This document shows positions 51,946 to 63,297 of a stretch of DNA of 64,000 nt, in pieces. The position numbers and the translations under genes are program-made. The notes under the pieces were generated by a model that had not been told where the DNA came from, did no database searches, and saw only the letters and a program-made list of their open reading frames with translations. How positions within the stretch are numbered: position 1 is the stretch's first letter; each line of letters opens with the position of its first letter. Origin of the DNA: Hygrophila difformis (lineage: Eukaryota; Streptophyta; Magnoliopsida; Lamiales; Acanthaceae); the NCBI GenBank assembly GCA_030278955.1, contig JAOANR010000004.1, positions 54,191,459-54,255,458 on the forward strand, given 5' to 3'.

Positions 51946-53276
51946 TAGGGGTGGGTCGGTACCAGTGGCGGATGCAGAAAATTAAATTTGATAGGTCATT
52001 TTTTTAATAAATTTTTTTCATAAAATTATTATTGTAAGAGTATTAAAAATGTTAAATCCAAAGTAATATTAAATACAAAAATCAAGTAATATTACATCAA
52101 AATAACTATAATTGTTCTGGTCATAATCCGGTATCATTGCACAATAGCATCAATACTAACATTTATAAACAAATACTGTTATATGAAAGTTCATTCAACA
52201 ACTAATCTCTCTCATGCTATTCCGGAATTTATTTTACCATAGTCATGGCAAAGCCTTTTATTGTTGCCGCATGATAAAGTAATACTAAGTTCAAAAGCAA
52301 GCTAAGTATACTTTCATGTGTTTCAAGCTTTTTTGTCTCAACAATCTTGATGGAAAGCTCATTTAAATGCTTCACATCCCAAAATCTCTCACTAATTCAA
52401 ATGCCAACAATGAAATAATCTCATGAATATTAAAAAAAACCAACAATTTCATTTATGAAAATTCTTTAGAATAAAACTCTATTGAGTCTTCTCAATTTCT
52501 CTTTATCAAAAAAAGAAGAAAAAGAAAAAAAATGGACTATAGAACTCAAGAATTGTAAGATATAATAGAATCATATTCAAAAAAATTGTGAATTAATACT
52601 ATTTCTTTATTATTTTTTATTTTTTATGGTGGGTCAATTGACCCACCTTGCACCTTAATACATCCGCCCTTGGTCGGTACGGTATATCGAAAAAAAATTG
52701 CCGTACCGTATACCGTACCGAACCTTACGGTATGGAAATTTTCATACCATTGCCGTACCGCACCTTTCGGTATACCGGTCTTCGGTATACCGAAATTTTC
52801 GGTATGAAATATTTCCATACCGTTGCCATACTGACATTTCAGTATGTTCGGTATATACCGGAATACCGAATCTTGGGTACATACCGGCATACCGATATCA
52901 CGGTATATACCGACATACCGAACATTCGCTACATACCGACATACCGGTATTGCGGTATATACCGACATACCAAACATTCTCTATATACCAGCATATCGGT
53001 ATTGTGGTATATACCGGTATCGCGGTATATACCGACATACCGAAGATCGGTACATACAGATATACCGATACCGCTGTATATACCGAAGTTCGGTACGGTA
53101 ACGGTATACCGCGGTATCAAAAAATTTATACCGTTACCGTACCGAAATCTTACGTACGGTATGATACCTCATACCGTACCGAAAATTACGGTATACCGAA
53201 AATTTCGGTATTCTCGGTATTTTTTTCGACACGATATTGCGGCATGCGGTATATTCGGTATTTTTCCCCAGCCCTA
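51946..53276. mobile_element. hAT transposon, ATACCG-rich, host of a second hAT
   Basis: Left end TAGGGGTGGG and right end CCCAGCCCTA are bounded by the exact 8-bp duplication AGATGGGA (51938-51945, 53277-53284). The right 600 bp (52673-53276) is almost entirely an array of ATACCGACATACCG / CGGTAT motifs. Without the nested insert (51963-52672 plus one duplication) the element is about 613 bp. Same family as 1414-2764. No transposase. Confidence 0.9.
51963..52672. mobile_element. hAT-like element nested inside another hAT
   Basis: Starts CAGTGGCGGATGCAG, ends CATCCGCCCTTG (inverted-repeat ends), and is flanked by the exact 8-bp duplication GTCGGTAC (51955-51962, 52673-52680). It lies only 17 bp from the left end of the host element. 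A near-perfect GTGGGTCAATTGACCCAC palindrome sits near the right end (52630-52647). Its interior is AT-rich with no clear coding region. Confidence 0.9.
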
Positions 53277-53391
53277 AGATGGGATTAAAGTGCCAATGAA
53301 AATATATTGAAAAAGAAAAAAAATGTCAAGTGACATTTTAGGGCTTGGTTTGGGCCATTTCATATCATCGTTCGCAATAATATACATGCTC

Positions 53392-54282
53392 GGACAAAAG
53401 GATTATTTAGTCCTTTTTTCTTTTCAAAATATTTAAATCGCTCCGTTAGTAATTTTTAGCCCCATATAGTCTCATACGTTTACTAATTTTTTCCCATTTG
53501 GTCTTAATTACGTAATTAGGCTAAGGTCGCTGACTTGGCGAAGTAAATCCCATTTTACATCAACGGTGGCCAATCTGGAGTCTCCACACATAACACACCA
53601 AATTAATAAATATTTGAAATAAATATTTGAAGGCAGCCATAACATATCACTACTCTAATAAATACCTCTAGGCTCTAGTGGGTCAATTGAACCCTTCTTT
53701 ACTGGGATGATGGACATAGTTTCTACATGATTCGCATTGAGCCCTCATTGGGGTTACCCAACCATAAAGAAACAACAACCATTCACAACAATAACATAGG
53801 AGTTTTGGTCAACATCTACCGCAGTGCATTTTCTTTTCGGTCTCGGTGGTTTTTGGTGTTTCTCAAGAAAATGAAGAACAACTGTGATATATAATGCGTG
53901 CAAATGAATTGTTGGTGTTTTTTTATGGGTTGGGTAACCTCAATAAGGAATGACTCAATGCGAACCAAGTAAAAACCATGTCCATCATCCCAGTGAAAAA
54001 TGGTTCAATTGACCCGCTAGAGTCATTTTTTAGAGTAGTGATGTGTTATGACAACCTTCGAACATTTATTAAAATAATGTGTTATGTGTGGGGACTCCAA
54101 ATTTGCCACGGTGTATGTAAAATGTGATATACTTCGGCCATATCAGCAACTTCATGCTAATTACATAATTATGACCGAATTTAAAAAAATTAGCAAACAT
54201 AGATGACTATATGAGGCAAAAAATTAGTAACGGACTGATTTGAACATTTTGGAAAGAAAAAGGACTAAAAATCATTTTTTCC
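53392..54282. mobile_element. Mutator-like element, long inverted arms
   Basis: Flanked by an imperfect 10-bp duplication ATACATGCTC / ATACATACTC (53382-53391, 54283-54292). Arms inverted to one another include TTAGTCCTTTTTTCTTTTCA against TGGAAAGAAAAAGGACTAAA, and TGTGGAGACT/GTGGGGACTCC, TAACATATCACTACTC/TAGTGATGTGTTATG. The ends resemble those of 38817-40043. There is no coding sequence. Confidence 0.75.
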
Positions 54283-54530
54283 ATACATACTCGAATCTTG
54301 GGGTTATAGTATTGGTTTTGGGCTACATAAATTGGGTGTATTGCCAACATTATGTGATATCTATAGGGGCTACAGTATTGCTTTTCTTTTTCGACAAAAA
54401 AGAAAAGCAATAGGGGTTTTACAAGTATTTTGGCCCATTTTGATGCTGGTGAATGGTGATTCAATCACTGTTTCTGGTTCTATCTGCTCTTTTTCCTTTT
54501 TTCGTTTTGAAAAAAAAAAGAAATTAATCC

Positions 54531-55113
54531 GTTACCGTTACCGTACCGTACCGAAAATTTCGGTATGGATAAAAATCATACCGATACCGATACCGAATAT
54601 TTCGGTATACCGAAAATCGGGATACCGAAAATTTCGGTTTCCTATAATCTATGCCGTTACCGTACCGAAAATTATATTTACCGAAAATACCGAAATATAC
54701 CGAAAAATACCGAAAATACCGAAAAATACCGAAAATTTTACATACCGAACAATGCATTACATACCGTTACAAATTGGCATACCGAACTATACTCAAAAAA
54801 ATCAATACCGTGTTCATCTTCCAATCGCGGGTATACAGAAAAATTACTTAAATTGGCCCTTCAAAGTTCCAAATGTCTTAACACAACAATATATATTAAA
54901 TTTTAAAATAATATTAAAATTAATGTTTCGGTATTTCGGTATACCGAAATACCGAAAATCTCGTATTCCCATACCGTTACCGTACCGTTTTTTTCGGCAT
55001 ACCTAAATTTCGGTATACCTAAATTTCGGCATACCTAAATTTCGATATTTTTCGATAATTTTCGATACGGTAAGCTCGGCATACCGAGTTTTCGATAATT
55101 TTTTCCACCCCTA
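54531..55113. mobile_element. hAT remnant, ATACCG-rich, left end missing
   Basis: It matches 1414-2764 at both subterminal regions (CATACCGATACCGATACCG, CGGTATACCGAAAATACCG, TTCGATACGGTAAGCTCGGC) and ends TTTTTTCCACCCCTA. The left TAGGGGTGG terminus is absent: the match begins abruptly at 54531, so the left border was lost or recombined. It is about 580 bp and lacks the middle block of the 1414 copy. Confidence 0.75.
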
Positions 55114-55119
55114 ATCCTC

Positions 55120-55285
55120 TCCAGGGAACTGTCCTCTGATGACGTACTGTTTTAATGTCACCACGATTTTCTCCGGGAACCGTGTGCCCTTCCCTTAAAC
55201 TTGCGGTCATCCTTATCGGGATACATTTATGGACCGGGCCGGCTACTTGGTTATTGGGCCCGAACGTTATGGGCCTTAATTCATA
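55120..55285 (-). repeat. Fragment of a related LTR, opposite orientation
   Basis: GGACCGGGCCGGCTACTTGG, TTATTGGGCCCGAACGTTAT resembles the reverse complement of the LTR block CCGGCCCAATAACCAAATAG CCGGTCCAA at 375-402 and 4372-4399, and nearby text (CTCTCCAGGGAACTGTCCTC) is LTR-like. No internal region or second LTR is seen, so this is a solo or truncated relic. Confidence 0.45.
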
Positions 55286-55713
55286 AATTCAATTATTGTG
55301 ATAGGCTAAAACATAATTTAAAAATGCACTTACTTTGGTGTTATGAACTTTATTCAGCAAAGAATTAATACTTCATAAACGATAAACGATAAAACTACTA
55401 GCAGTTATACGTATAAATGAAGAGCTAACTATGGAGTACTAGATTACTCCTATTTATTGAACGAAAAAGAATTAAAGCGTTACGATACAGCAATAATTTT
55501 TTCACTTGTGCCATTTCATTCACTCGCAATTAAAATTATATGCAAAATTTATTCCCGAAATTCCCTTATAACACAATTTATCAAACACCACGACAGGAGT
55601 ATATATATTGTGGATTCACAACCTAATACTGTGTCATTTTCATACCCATCTCAAGACCCTGCAAGTACCGTATATAGTACATACAACTCTTATGAATAAT
55701 ATCCTACTATTAT

Positions 55714-58217
55714 TCAACACTCAGGTATGAGCCTGTGGTCTCGTTGGGGATCCCTGCAATAATCATAAACCTTGTAGTTATTGTGCACCCAAGCCATTGC
55801 CATTTCCTGCTGGCGGCTCAGCCCGGTCGAGCCCGAAGCGGAACTGGCGATGGGGCGGCACGAGGCGGCAGCACTTGGGTCACAACCAGCTATCTTGAAA
55901 TTCTTGTAGTTGCCTACAAAGGGCTGGTAACTATAATCTGCTTTGTACTTGCCATTTTCGGTGGCCCATGGGGATGCATCCCATATCGAACCGTATACCC
56001 ACATTTGCCTTGTCGGGAATGTTGCATCACTTGTTTTTGGATACCTTCTTATTGGCACATCATCCACAAAAAATCTGCACTTCAACCATGTCATGAATAT
56101 ATATGCCGCCTCACATTAATTTCAGGTAATGCCAGAATTTGAAATTTCACTTGGCTTTTATGCTTAGTTATGCTGATCAAGCACAAAATATTAGTACAAA
56201 TTTTATTACTATTTGCCAAGGCTCATATGGTTTGTTTTCCCCCCTACAAGATGTTTTTCTTTTTCAATAATATATGACAGTATGGCCTTTCTTGAGGGAG
56301 ATGAGTTAAAGATGTTTCAAGATACCAACCACATGTATGCATCATCACATGTTTCTTTCTTTCTGGAGAAGTATTTTGAATGCCATTACTTAAAACACGA
56401 TCAATTTTTAGAAAATCCATATAGCATATGCCAAACAAAACAAAACATGATCAAATTCATTAAAAAAAAAATAGCAGTTATATTCTTTTTGTTTTAGTAT
56501 ATGCATTGGTTTCATCATAACTAAGAGATGCTTGAGGCCAGGGCATGTCTACATCGCCACCAATCCATTCATAGGTACTATACACTACTAGCTTCTACAT
56601 TCATATTCCTGTCACTATTACAAATAATTATGAGAAAAGAATCATTATTAAAAATCTTTTAGTTGTGTATTGTCACTTGTCAGTTAGCATTTTGAAGATT
56701 CGCCATATATATCTCCTTGAATATTTGTCTACTACTCATAAAGTGTGACCAAGTTACAATTTAATTAACCTATATGGCAAAATGTATATTATTTCTATTC
56801 CGTTTTGTATTATTTCTTTGCAATTTTTTCTTTAACGTAATTTAAGATATATATAAATATATTTAATTATTAATAAATGAAAAAAGGAACAGAGGCAGTA
56901 TTATGTAAGCCTAAATGGTAATAATTTGACTCACATGATCTCACTTGGATTCCAGAGGATCCCATAGTTGTGAAAATCCTTTGTGGGGTCGAACCAAAGG
57001 TGAAATCTGATCTCACGCCCAATTAGGACAGTTCCATCGCCACTGCCTCTAATGTACACATTGGTCTGAAGAACATAAGGCTTGTCCGGCGTCGTCCCCA
57101 AAAACTCAATATCGATCTCGTCGTGGTTTCCTGGATACTCTTGGTTGTTCGATAGCTGCCATCAAGTTTCAAAAGGTTAATGTTGTTACAATATCTGTTT
57201 TCAACTAATTAGATGGAGTATATTATTATTATTATTATTTTAATATTGAATTCTTACATAGAAGGATGTAATAACTCCAGCAGTGTAACCACTCTGAAGC
57301 TTAACATCGGCTCCAAAATAACCAGACGAGTACGAATTAATTGATTTGAATCCACTTCCTGTCATATTAAAAGTGTATAAAAAGATAAATGAAACCGAGA
57401 AATTGAAAGTTGTAACTTGTTAGAAATATTTGAAGTATATGCCGAGGATCCATATCGTTTGGGTATTTCTTTTTTGTATACAGTACTATTTTCATTGATG
57501 ATTCAATTTTGCTTCCTCTAAAATTGTACTTTTATCAGATCAAGCTTAAAATGAAACATTTGATTTTTCACCAGTACTATTCCTGGTTGAAGTTAAATAA
57601 TTTAATTGCAATTATTTAATAAATAAAAATCGAGTTAAGTAAAACCTTGTGAGATTCGTCTAATAGGATAGTTTTAAAATTTTAACCGCTAAACAATTGT
57701 ATAAAACTCTGTGTCCAAGTCAAATATTATGTCACGTTAAGCACACGGAGGCAGTCATTTCTGCGTTTTATGAATTATGTCGAGTACTTCTTCTATCTTA
57801 GTTTTTACTAACTTTTAACCATGTCAGTTGCCTCATTATTTCAAGAGTCAAAAACAAAACAGAATCCTATACATAACTACAGTAAATTAGAACATACGTG
57901 ACCTGATGACCTGACAATTGCTTCATTGTCTGAATTGAAAGGCAGTTGCAATAAATGAAAATGTATAGGAGTAGTGTAGTCCTACCAGAGCTCCTGTCAA
58001 GCCAAATAGTGAGTCCTCCAGTTTGGTCCACCCTCTGGTGTTGCGGCCCCCAAAGATTCCTGAAACCCCCCTGGTCGAACCCCATGGACCCAATTCTGGA
58101 GCTGGGGTAGTACCCTGGAGAAGGTGGTGGTCCATCTGCACCTGCAACATTTCTCACATCAGCTGGGAACACCTGCAGGAGGATCAAGCTGAATGTAATA
58201 AGAATAAGGAGATTCAT
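55714..58217 (-). CDS. XTH: Xyloglucan endotransglucosylase/hydrolase, XTH31/32-like
   Basis: Four exons join to 304 aa: 57986-58217, 57258-57358, 56935-57155 and 55714-56074, all GT-AG and in phase. The first ~27 residues form a hydrophobic signal peptide ([17 protein letters not shown]), so the enzyme is secreted to the cell wall. The GH16 catalytic motif [10 protein letters not shown] lies at 122-131 with the two glutamates at 124 and 128. The C-terminal XET_C region includes [16 protein letters not shown]. The text [25 protein letters not shown] and [11 protein letters not shown] resembles XTH31/XTH32, a clade (III-A) with mainly hydrolase activity. It cuts or re-joins xyloglucan in the wall. 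No defect is seen. Intron 3 holds a MITE fragment. Confidence 0.93.
56790..56900. mobile_element. Stowaway-like MITE remnant in XTH intron 3
   Basis: TTCTATTCCGTTTTGTATTA at the left and AAAAAGGAACAGAGGCAG at the right are decayed Stowaway ends about 105 bp apart; the middle has been lost. Confidence 0.4.
57560..57755. mobile_element. Stowaway-like MITE remnant in XTH intron 1
   Basis: It contains AACCTTGTGAGATTCGTCTAAT, the shared MITE interior segment, and ends ACACGGAGGCAG. Left border unclear. It lies between exons 1 and 2. Confidence 0.45.
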
Positions 58218-58333
58218 AGTATAGTATATCCACTGCCAAATTACACAATTTAATTATATTCTTGTATGACTGACTATTATATGTCTGTGTTTCTGTTTGC
58301 ATGTGAAATAAATATTATCGGCAGCATTCACTG

Positions 58334-58343
58334 GTATATATAG
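58334..58343 (-). promoter_or_regulatory. TATA-box candidate of the XTH gene
   Basis: The minus strand reads CCTATATATACC about 120 bp upstream of the XTH ATG, a plausible position for a plant core promoter with a short leader. Confidence 0.55.
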
Positions 58344-58485
58344 GAAAACCGCAGATCAAAGAAGGTCCCACACTCCCACTTGAGATGAGAGAAAAATGTG
58401 ACTACTTTGGTGCTTCCACTACACTACAAAATTCGGGCAAGAAGGTTGATGAGAACCATACGCAAAAGAAATAAATATATTAATC

Positions 58486-58486
<1 letters not shown>

Positions 58487-58534
<48 letters not shown>
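58487..58534. repeat. (GA)n microsatellite upstream of the XTH gene
   Basis: A GA/TC array of about 48 bp, about 270 bp upstream of the XTH start codon. Confidence 0.95.
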
Positions 58535-58537
<3 letters not shown>

Positions 58538-60447
58538 CATATTATTGTTTGGCAGTTTTCATTTGCTGCTATTATTATGGGTGGTAAAGAAAGCATTGTT
58601 GAGTTGTTAGTTGGAGTTGCTGATTTGGGAAGGTGCATGCTCATCCAACTAAGCTAGAACAAACTACTGCTAATAACTCTGTGTTTGTTTGCAGTTGTGA
58701 CTTACTATTAGTATTATTTATTTCTTTATGTTTACTTATATTTATTTATTTAATAAAATGAGAAGCGGGGCAGGAATGGGAATTTGGTTTAATAGTTCTC
58801 TTTAACTCCCAATTTTGTGGTTGTGCGTTCAATTATACTATTGATTAAGAATCTCATATTAGAAATAAAAAGAAGAGAAAGATAAAATTGGACCTCCGGA
58901 TTAATTGATATATATCATGAGATGATACTATACATTAGTACAACGTAAGGCATGTCCTCCTTAATTGGGTTGGTTTCTTCAGTGGTAATCCAATTGGTTA
59001 TTGCAAACTAATGACGACCATACAGTAATTTCATTAATGCAATCTAACATGATACACGTCGAATGATTAAATATTTCATTGGTTGAATTGTCCTAATCTA
59101 TGTGTAATTAAATGACGGGAACCACTATGCCATTCGATTTTTACTATATTAAATTAATTAAAGGTTGATTTTTTTTTTTTTCATTAAGGCTTCTATACGC
59201 CTGGAAGTAAGATAGGAAAATTAAATCAATGACAACGTAAAATAAACACTTTATTCATAAAATAATGAAGTTGTTTAGGAGTAGATATTCGATCGCTAAC
59301 AAATAGCAGATTGTGGAAGGAGATAATTCAGTATTACTGCGTACAATAATATAATTAATGAGGTACGGTTGAGCATGGATTGCAATCGACTAGCTAGCCG
59401 AGCTAATTTCATTTAGAAAGATATGATTTTAGTAAAATTGATTATACATACCAAAATATTACGAAATAGTAGAAAATTAGAACATAATATATAGATACAC
59501 ACGGCATCCTCCAATATATGGATCAACGTCCCATGACACAAGTAACTAATTAAACACTTCATGTGCGATTTCCAATAAGAAGCTAAGTACCTATATATAT
59601 ATATCATGATATGAACATGCACTTTAACAAGCATCTGCTTAATTAGACACATGCATATATGTATTCTTTTATTACTACTTTTCGATCAACTTTTAGTGGT
59701 AGACTAGAGGATAATATAATTCACTAAATTTAATGAATGTATTAAATGAAAGGCGTATGGAGACATGTTTGAAAGTGGTGGGTTTTGGGAAAGATCACAA
59801 CACATGCGCCACGTATAATCGTGTCCGTTCAATTGATTTCGTTTCCAGTACTAATGGAAAAATCAGTTATCCATATCTTCGTCCCATCCGTTTGCATTTC
59901 GTTACATTTATTAATTATATGATGACTGGTGTCAAACTGTCAATTGGGATAATTAGGGTTCATGAATCTATCTCTACTCACCTAGCTCATTCTCATCAAT
60001 TTATGAATTCATACACATACACGAATGCATATATACACTTATGGAAAATTTTCATTTTGTAGAAATGAAAAGTAGGCACGTGTATTTGGAAAGTAAAACT
60101 AATTAAATAGTCATGAGCTATGTTGTTTATTATGGTTTGGTGGATTAGGATAGTAAGTCAGGTATATACTATATTTATATAGTACAGATCGAATGTATGT
60201 AGGATACAGTATATTTGCATATGCATGTATTAAAGATCCTACGTTAAGCATACGTATTGAAATATACTACATATAGTTGACTTTTTGTCTTTACCATTTC
60301 GATTCTATGCATGATATTTTCCTATTTAAATTTAACCCCGATCGTACGTTTTTGTTTTCGTTTCTTTTTAGAATCCTCAATGCAATATCTACTATTGAAT
60401 TTGGGGAATTATCCTCACTCTTTGTAGCAAAACTTCCTCAAATATTA
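58535..60447. other. AT-rich intergenic stretch
   Basis: No gene, SINE or MITE was identified. The open frame at 59733-60062 has no recognised domain. Confidence 0.4.
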
Positions 60448-60705
60448 CTCATCTGTCCTATTTAAATTGTCTTGTTTGACTTTTGAACACAATCCAATTC
60501 ATTTTTTCAATAATTAATATCTCAAAATATGTACAATAAAAAATTATATAAAATATATACTCTTAAACTACGTGATCATACGATTCTAACAAGATTCAAC
60601 TCGACTATTTTTTCCAAATATATACTTACAATAAAATTGAGTCAAAACTGAATAATGAACAATGTTAAAAAGTCAAACAGAACACATTACATGGGACGGA
60701 GGGAG
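60448..60705. mobile_element. Stowaway-like MITE
   Basis: Left end CTCATCTGTCCTATTTAA, right end ACATGGGACGGAGGGAG, TA on both sides (60446-60447, 60706-60707). The left end is more decayed than the right. Confidence 0.8.
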
Positions 60706-60742
60706 TAAAATATACAAGTATACTTGCTCGATCTGTTTACTA

Positions 60743-61101
60743 CTCCCTCCGTCCCATTTGAAGTGTCTCAAAACTTTTGGGCACGGTATTTTATGTGGAG
60801 ATAATTAGTATATAATGTAGGGGTAGGTTAGTGTGTAAAGTAATGGTAAATTAGTAATTGATGTGATTTGATTGTAAGGGGTTTGAATTTTTTATTAATT
60901 TATGTGTGTATGATGTGATGGTTGTGCGTTTGAATTTATTAATGTTAGTGAGTTTGAAATTATAATGTATTTATTTATTGATATGATGTGATGGGTAGGT
61001 TGGTGATTAAATATTTAATTATTTCCCAAAGAGGAAATGAGACAAAGTGTTGGGGACGGACGAAAAGGGAAAGTGAGACACTTCAATTGGGACAGAGAGA
61101 G
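60743..61101. mobile_element. Stowaway-like MITE, longer subfamily
   Basis: CTCCCTCCGTCCCATTTGAA at the left and CTTCAATTGGGACAGAGAGAG at the right form long inverted repeats with TA on both sides. About 359 bp; the interior (GTGATGATGTGATGGT-like repeats) differs from the other copies, so it is a separate subfamily. Confidence 0.88.
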
Positions 61102-61155
61102 TATTATTATGCTCATGAGTTCTTTAAGAAAAATTATGCAAATTGAAACTATGTA

Positions 61156-61391
61156 CTACCTCCGTCTCAATAGAATTGTTACATTTTACTTTTGGATACT
61201 ATTCACTATGTAACTTTGACTCGGATTTTTATCATAGTTATGCAAGAAAAAACATAGTCAAGTGAGATCTTGTATATTAACTTTTTATAATTTTTCACTG
61301 TACGTACACAATTTAAGTTATTAAACGTTAAAAATATATCTCGGCATACGTGCTGGAGGGGAATGCAACAATTATACTGAGACAGAGGAAG
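61156..61391. mobile_element. Stowaway-like MITE
   Basis: CTACCTCCGTCTCAATAGAA at the left, ATACTGAGACAGAGGAAG at the right, TA on both sides; shared interior AGTCAAGTGAGATCTTGTAT. Confidence 0.88.
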
Positions 61392-62202
61392 TACTATATA
61401 TTAGTAGTAAATAAAAAAATGAAAATAATATCCCCTCCTTTGGGTGGTTCGTTCATGAAGCAATGTTGCATTTTAAAATTTCCCCGGCCTTTCAGACTAT
61501 CATATCTCCACCTGACTGCATAGTGAAAGATGGTACAATTATAATGAGTTGATAGAGCAATGTTTCAAATCAATTAAATGTTGAAAACTGCTTCCCTCAT
61601 GAAGTCATATATAGGGGCTAATTAAGACATCAATGAAATGACCCAACCAAAAAATAAAATTATACTATTGGATTAATTAAAATTTGCTGCCTCATCATGG
61701 AGTCATGTGATTGATGAGACTAGATATTTAAACATAAGCGAAAATTTACAAAACAGGCTTATTAATTATACCAATCGTATACTTGTTTTTTTGGGTAAGA
61801 CCAATCGTATACTTCTTAAAATCAAACAGTATATTAAAAAAAAAAACAAAGAAGAAGAAGAAGAAGAAATACCCGTCTTCGTGAAATAATTTCCGATCAC
61901 AAATTAAAGTGAGGAATGACATGATCATAACATCATAAGGCTACTAAGGTCGGATTTTGATTCGCCTGGCCTTGACCTAGCTCTGTAATAAATGATCATT
62001 TGTGGAGGACACCATTACTAAAAAAATGACGCTAAAGATGAACTTTTTTTTAAACCCAAAAACCCTAGTTAGTGTTTACTCAAGGGTAACATTATGCATG
62101 AATTTTAACACCAGCATCACGGTTACGGTTCTACAAAAAATTTCATCCAATCCAAATAAAACTGAGCATCAGTGATGAAATACATCCGCCATATATATAT
62201 TA

Positions 62203-62460
62203 CTCCCTCCGTTTTTTTGTTAGCTACTGTCGACTAATGAGTACTGTTCACTTATATACTTTGACTTAAAGTTTTCTCATGGTTATACAAGTTAAAATAT
62301 GGCCAAGTGTGATCTTGTTAGATTCATCTCGTCTTGTAGATTTTAAATATCGAATTTTTAGAATTTTTACATGTACCGAATTTGAATTATTAATGGTTTA
62401 AAATGTACATTGAACTGCGTGTTGAGTGGGTCCGTAGCTATCTTTAAAAAAGGGAGGAAG
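62203..62460. mobile_element. Stowaway-like MITE
   Basis: CTCCCTCCGTTTTTTTGTTA at the left, AAAAAGGGAGGAAG at the right, TA on both sides; shared interior GCCAAGTGTGATCTTGTTAG. Confidence 0.9.
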
Positions 62461-63093
62461 TATATTGTAGTAATATTCAAAATGATTGGTTTGGTACACT
62501 ATAACTTTCATAACAATATTATTGTTAAAGGAGACTATATACATATATGAAGTACTTACCTCACAAGCTAAGCTAAGCAATTGATTTCCATATTCATAAA
62601 TATTGATAGAATCTGGACTTATACACACTACTGTCCAATTATAACACAACAAGAATATTGGCCGCCGCCGACTCACACTTTCTCTTGCCTATATACTTCA
62701 TCGCTGTTGTTGCCTCAAAGCTTCTCGCCCACACAGGCGACGAATCCGACCATAACCTTTCTCATTTCCGATACTCTCCGGCCAACTACCCATTTTACCA
62801 TCCGATCCGACAAAACTTTATAATATGTCATAGAATAATGCTACTTCTATTTTAAGTATATATTTAATTAATGTTCAAATTAAAAATATTATATTTAATT
62901 AAATTTAAATTACAAATTTAATTAATTTTTAAAATTTATTTATTTTATATTTTTTATTTATATTATATATTATTTATTTCGTCATAAAATATAGTCGCCA
63001 ATTTCGTCCTTGCATGCAACAAAATAAACTATTTTCATCACCAAGTTTCTCCGCCTGAGGCAAAATTTTTGTAGTGGCAAAGGCGCTACAACT
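62461..63093. other. Intergenic stretch with an unexplained short frame
   Basis: A frame around 62650-62825 reads as a hydrophobic segment then a polar tail but has no ATG at its start and no recognised family. A TTTTTGTAGTGG string near 63067-63078 resembles a CACTA-transposon terminus, but no partner terminus was found. Confidence 0.35.
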
Positions 63094-63110
63094 AAGATAA
63101 TGTATTTATG

Positions 63111-63280
63111 TGGGGATGAGAACTTAGCCCCAAGTGGTTAACAGAGTCCCTAGGCTTCCAACGGAAGGTTGGAGGTTCGATCCCCACCGGCCCTCTATCC
63201 ATCCCTTTTATTCCCCTTTGTAATTTGTGTGGCATTAGCTCCCACCACCCATTTCCCTGCAGGCCTGGCTCCTGAAAAAA
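63111..63280 (+). mobile_element. tRNA-derived SINE, family 1, intact with 17-bp TSD
   Basis: A perfect 17-bp duplication AAGATAATGTATTTATG flanks it (63094-63110, 63281-63297). The head has pol III A-box-like TTAGCCCCAAGTGG and B-box GGTTCGATCCC; the body continues ATTCCCCTTTGTAATTTGTG and ends in a short A tail (GAAAAAA). It is the best-preserved copy of the family and gives its boundaries. Confidence 0.95.
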
Positions 63281-63297
63281 AAGATAATGTATTTATG

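Noticed and set aside
59733..60062. 109-aa plus-strand frame
   Set aside because: No recognisable domain, no splice context and no conserved pattern by eye.
62658..62855. Short secreted-protein-like frame
   Set aside because: It begins with TTG rather than ATG, has no recognised family and is interrupted soon after.
63067..63078. CACTA transposon terminus
   Set aside because: A single end-like string; no matching opposite terminus, 3-bp duplication or transposase found.
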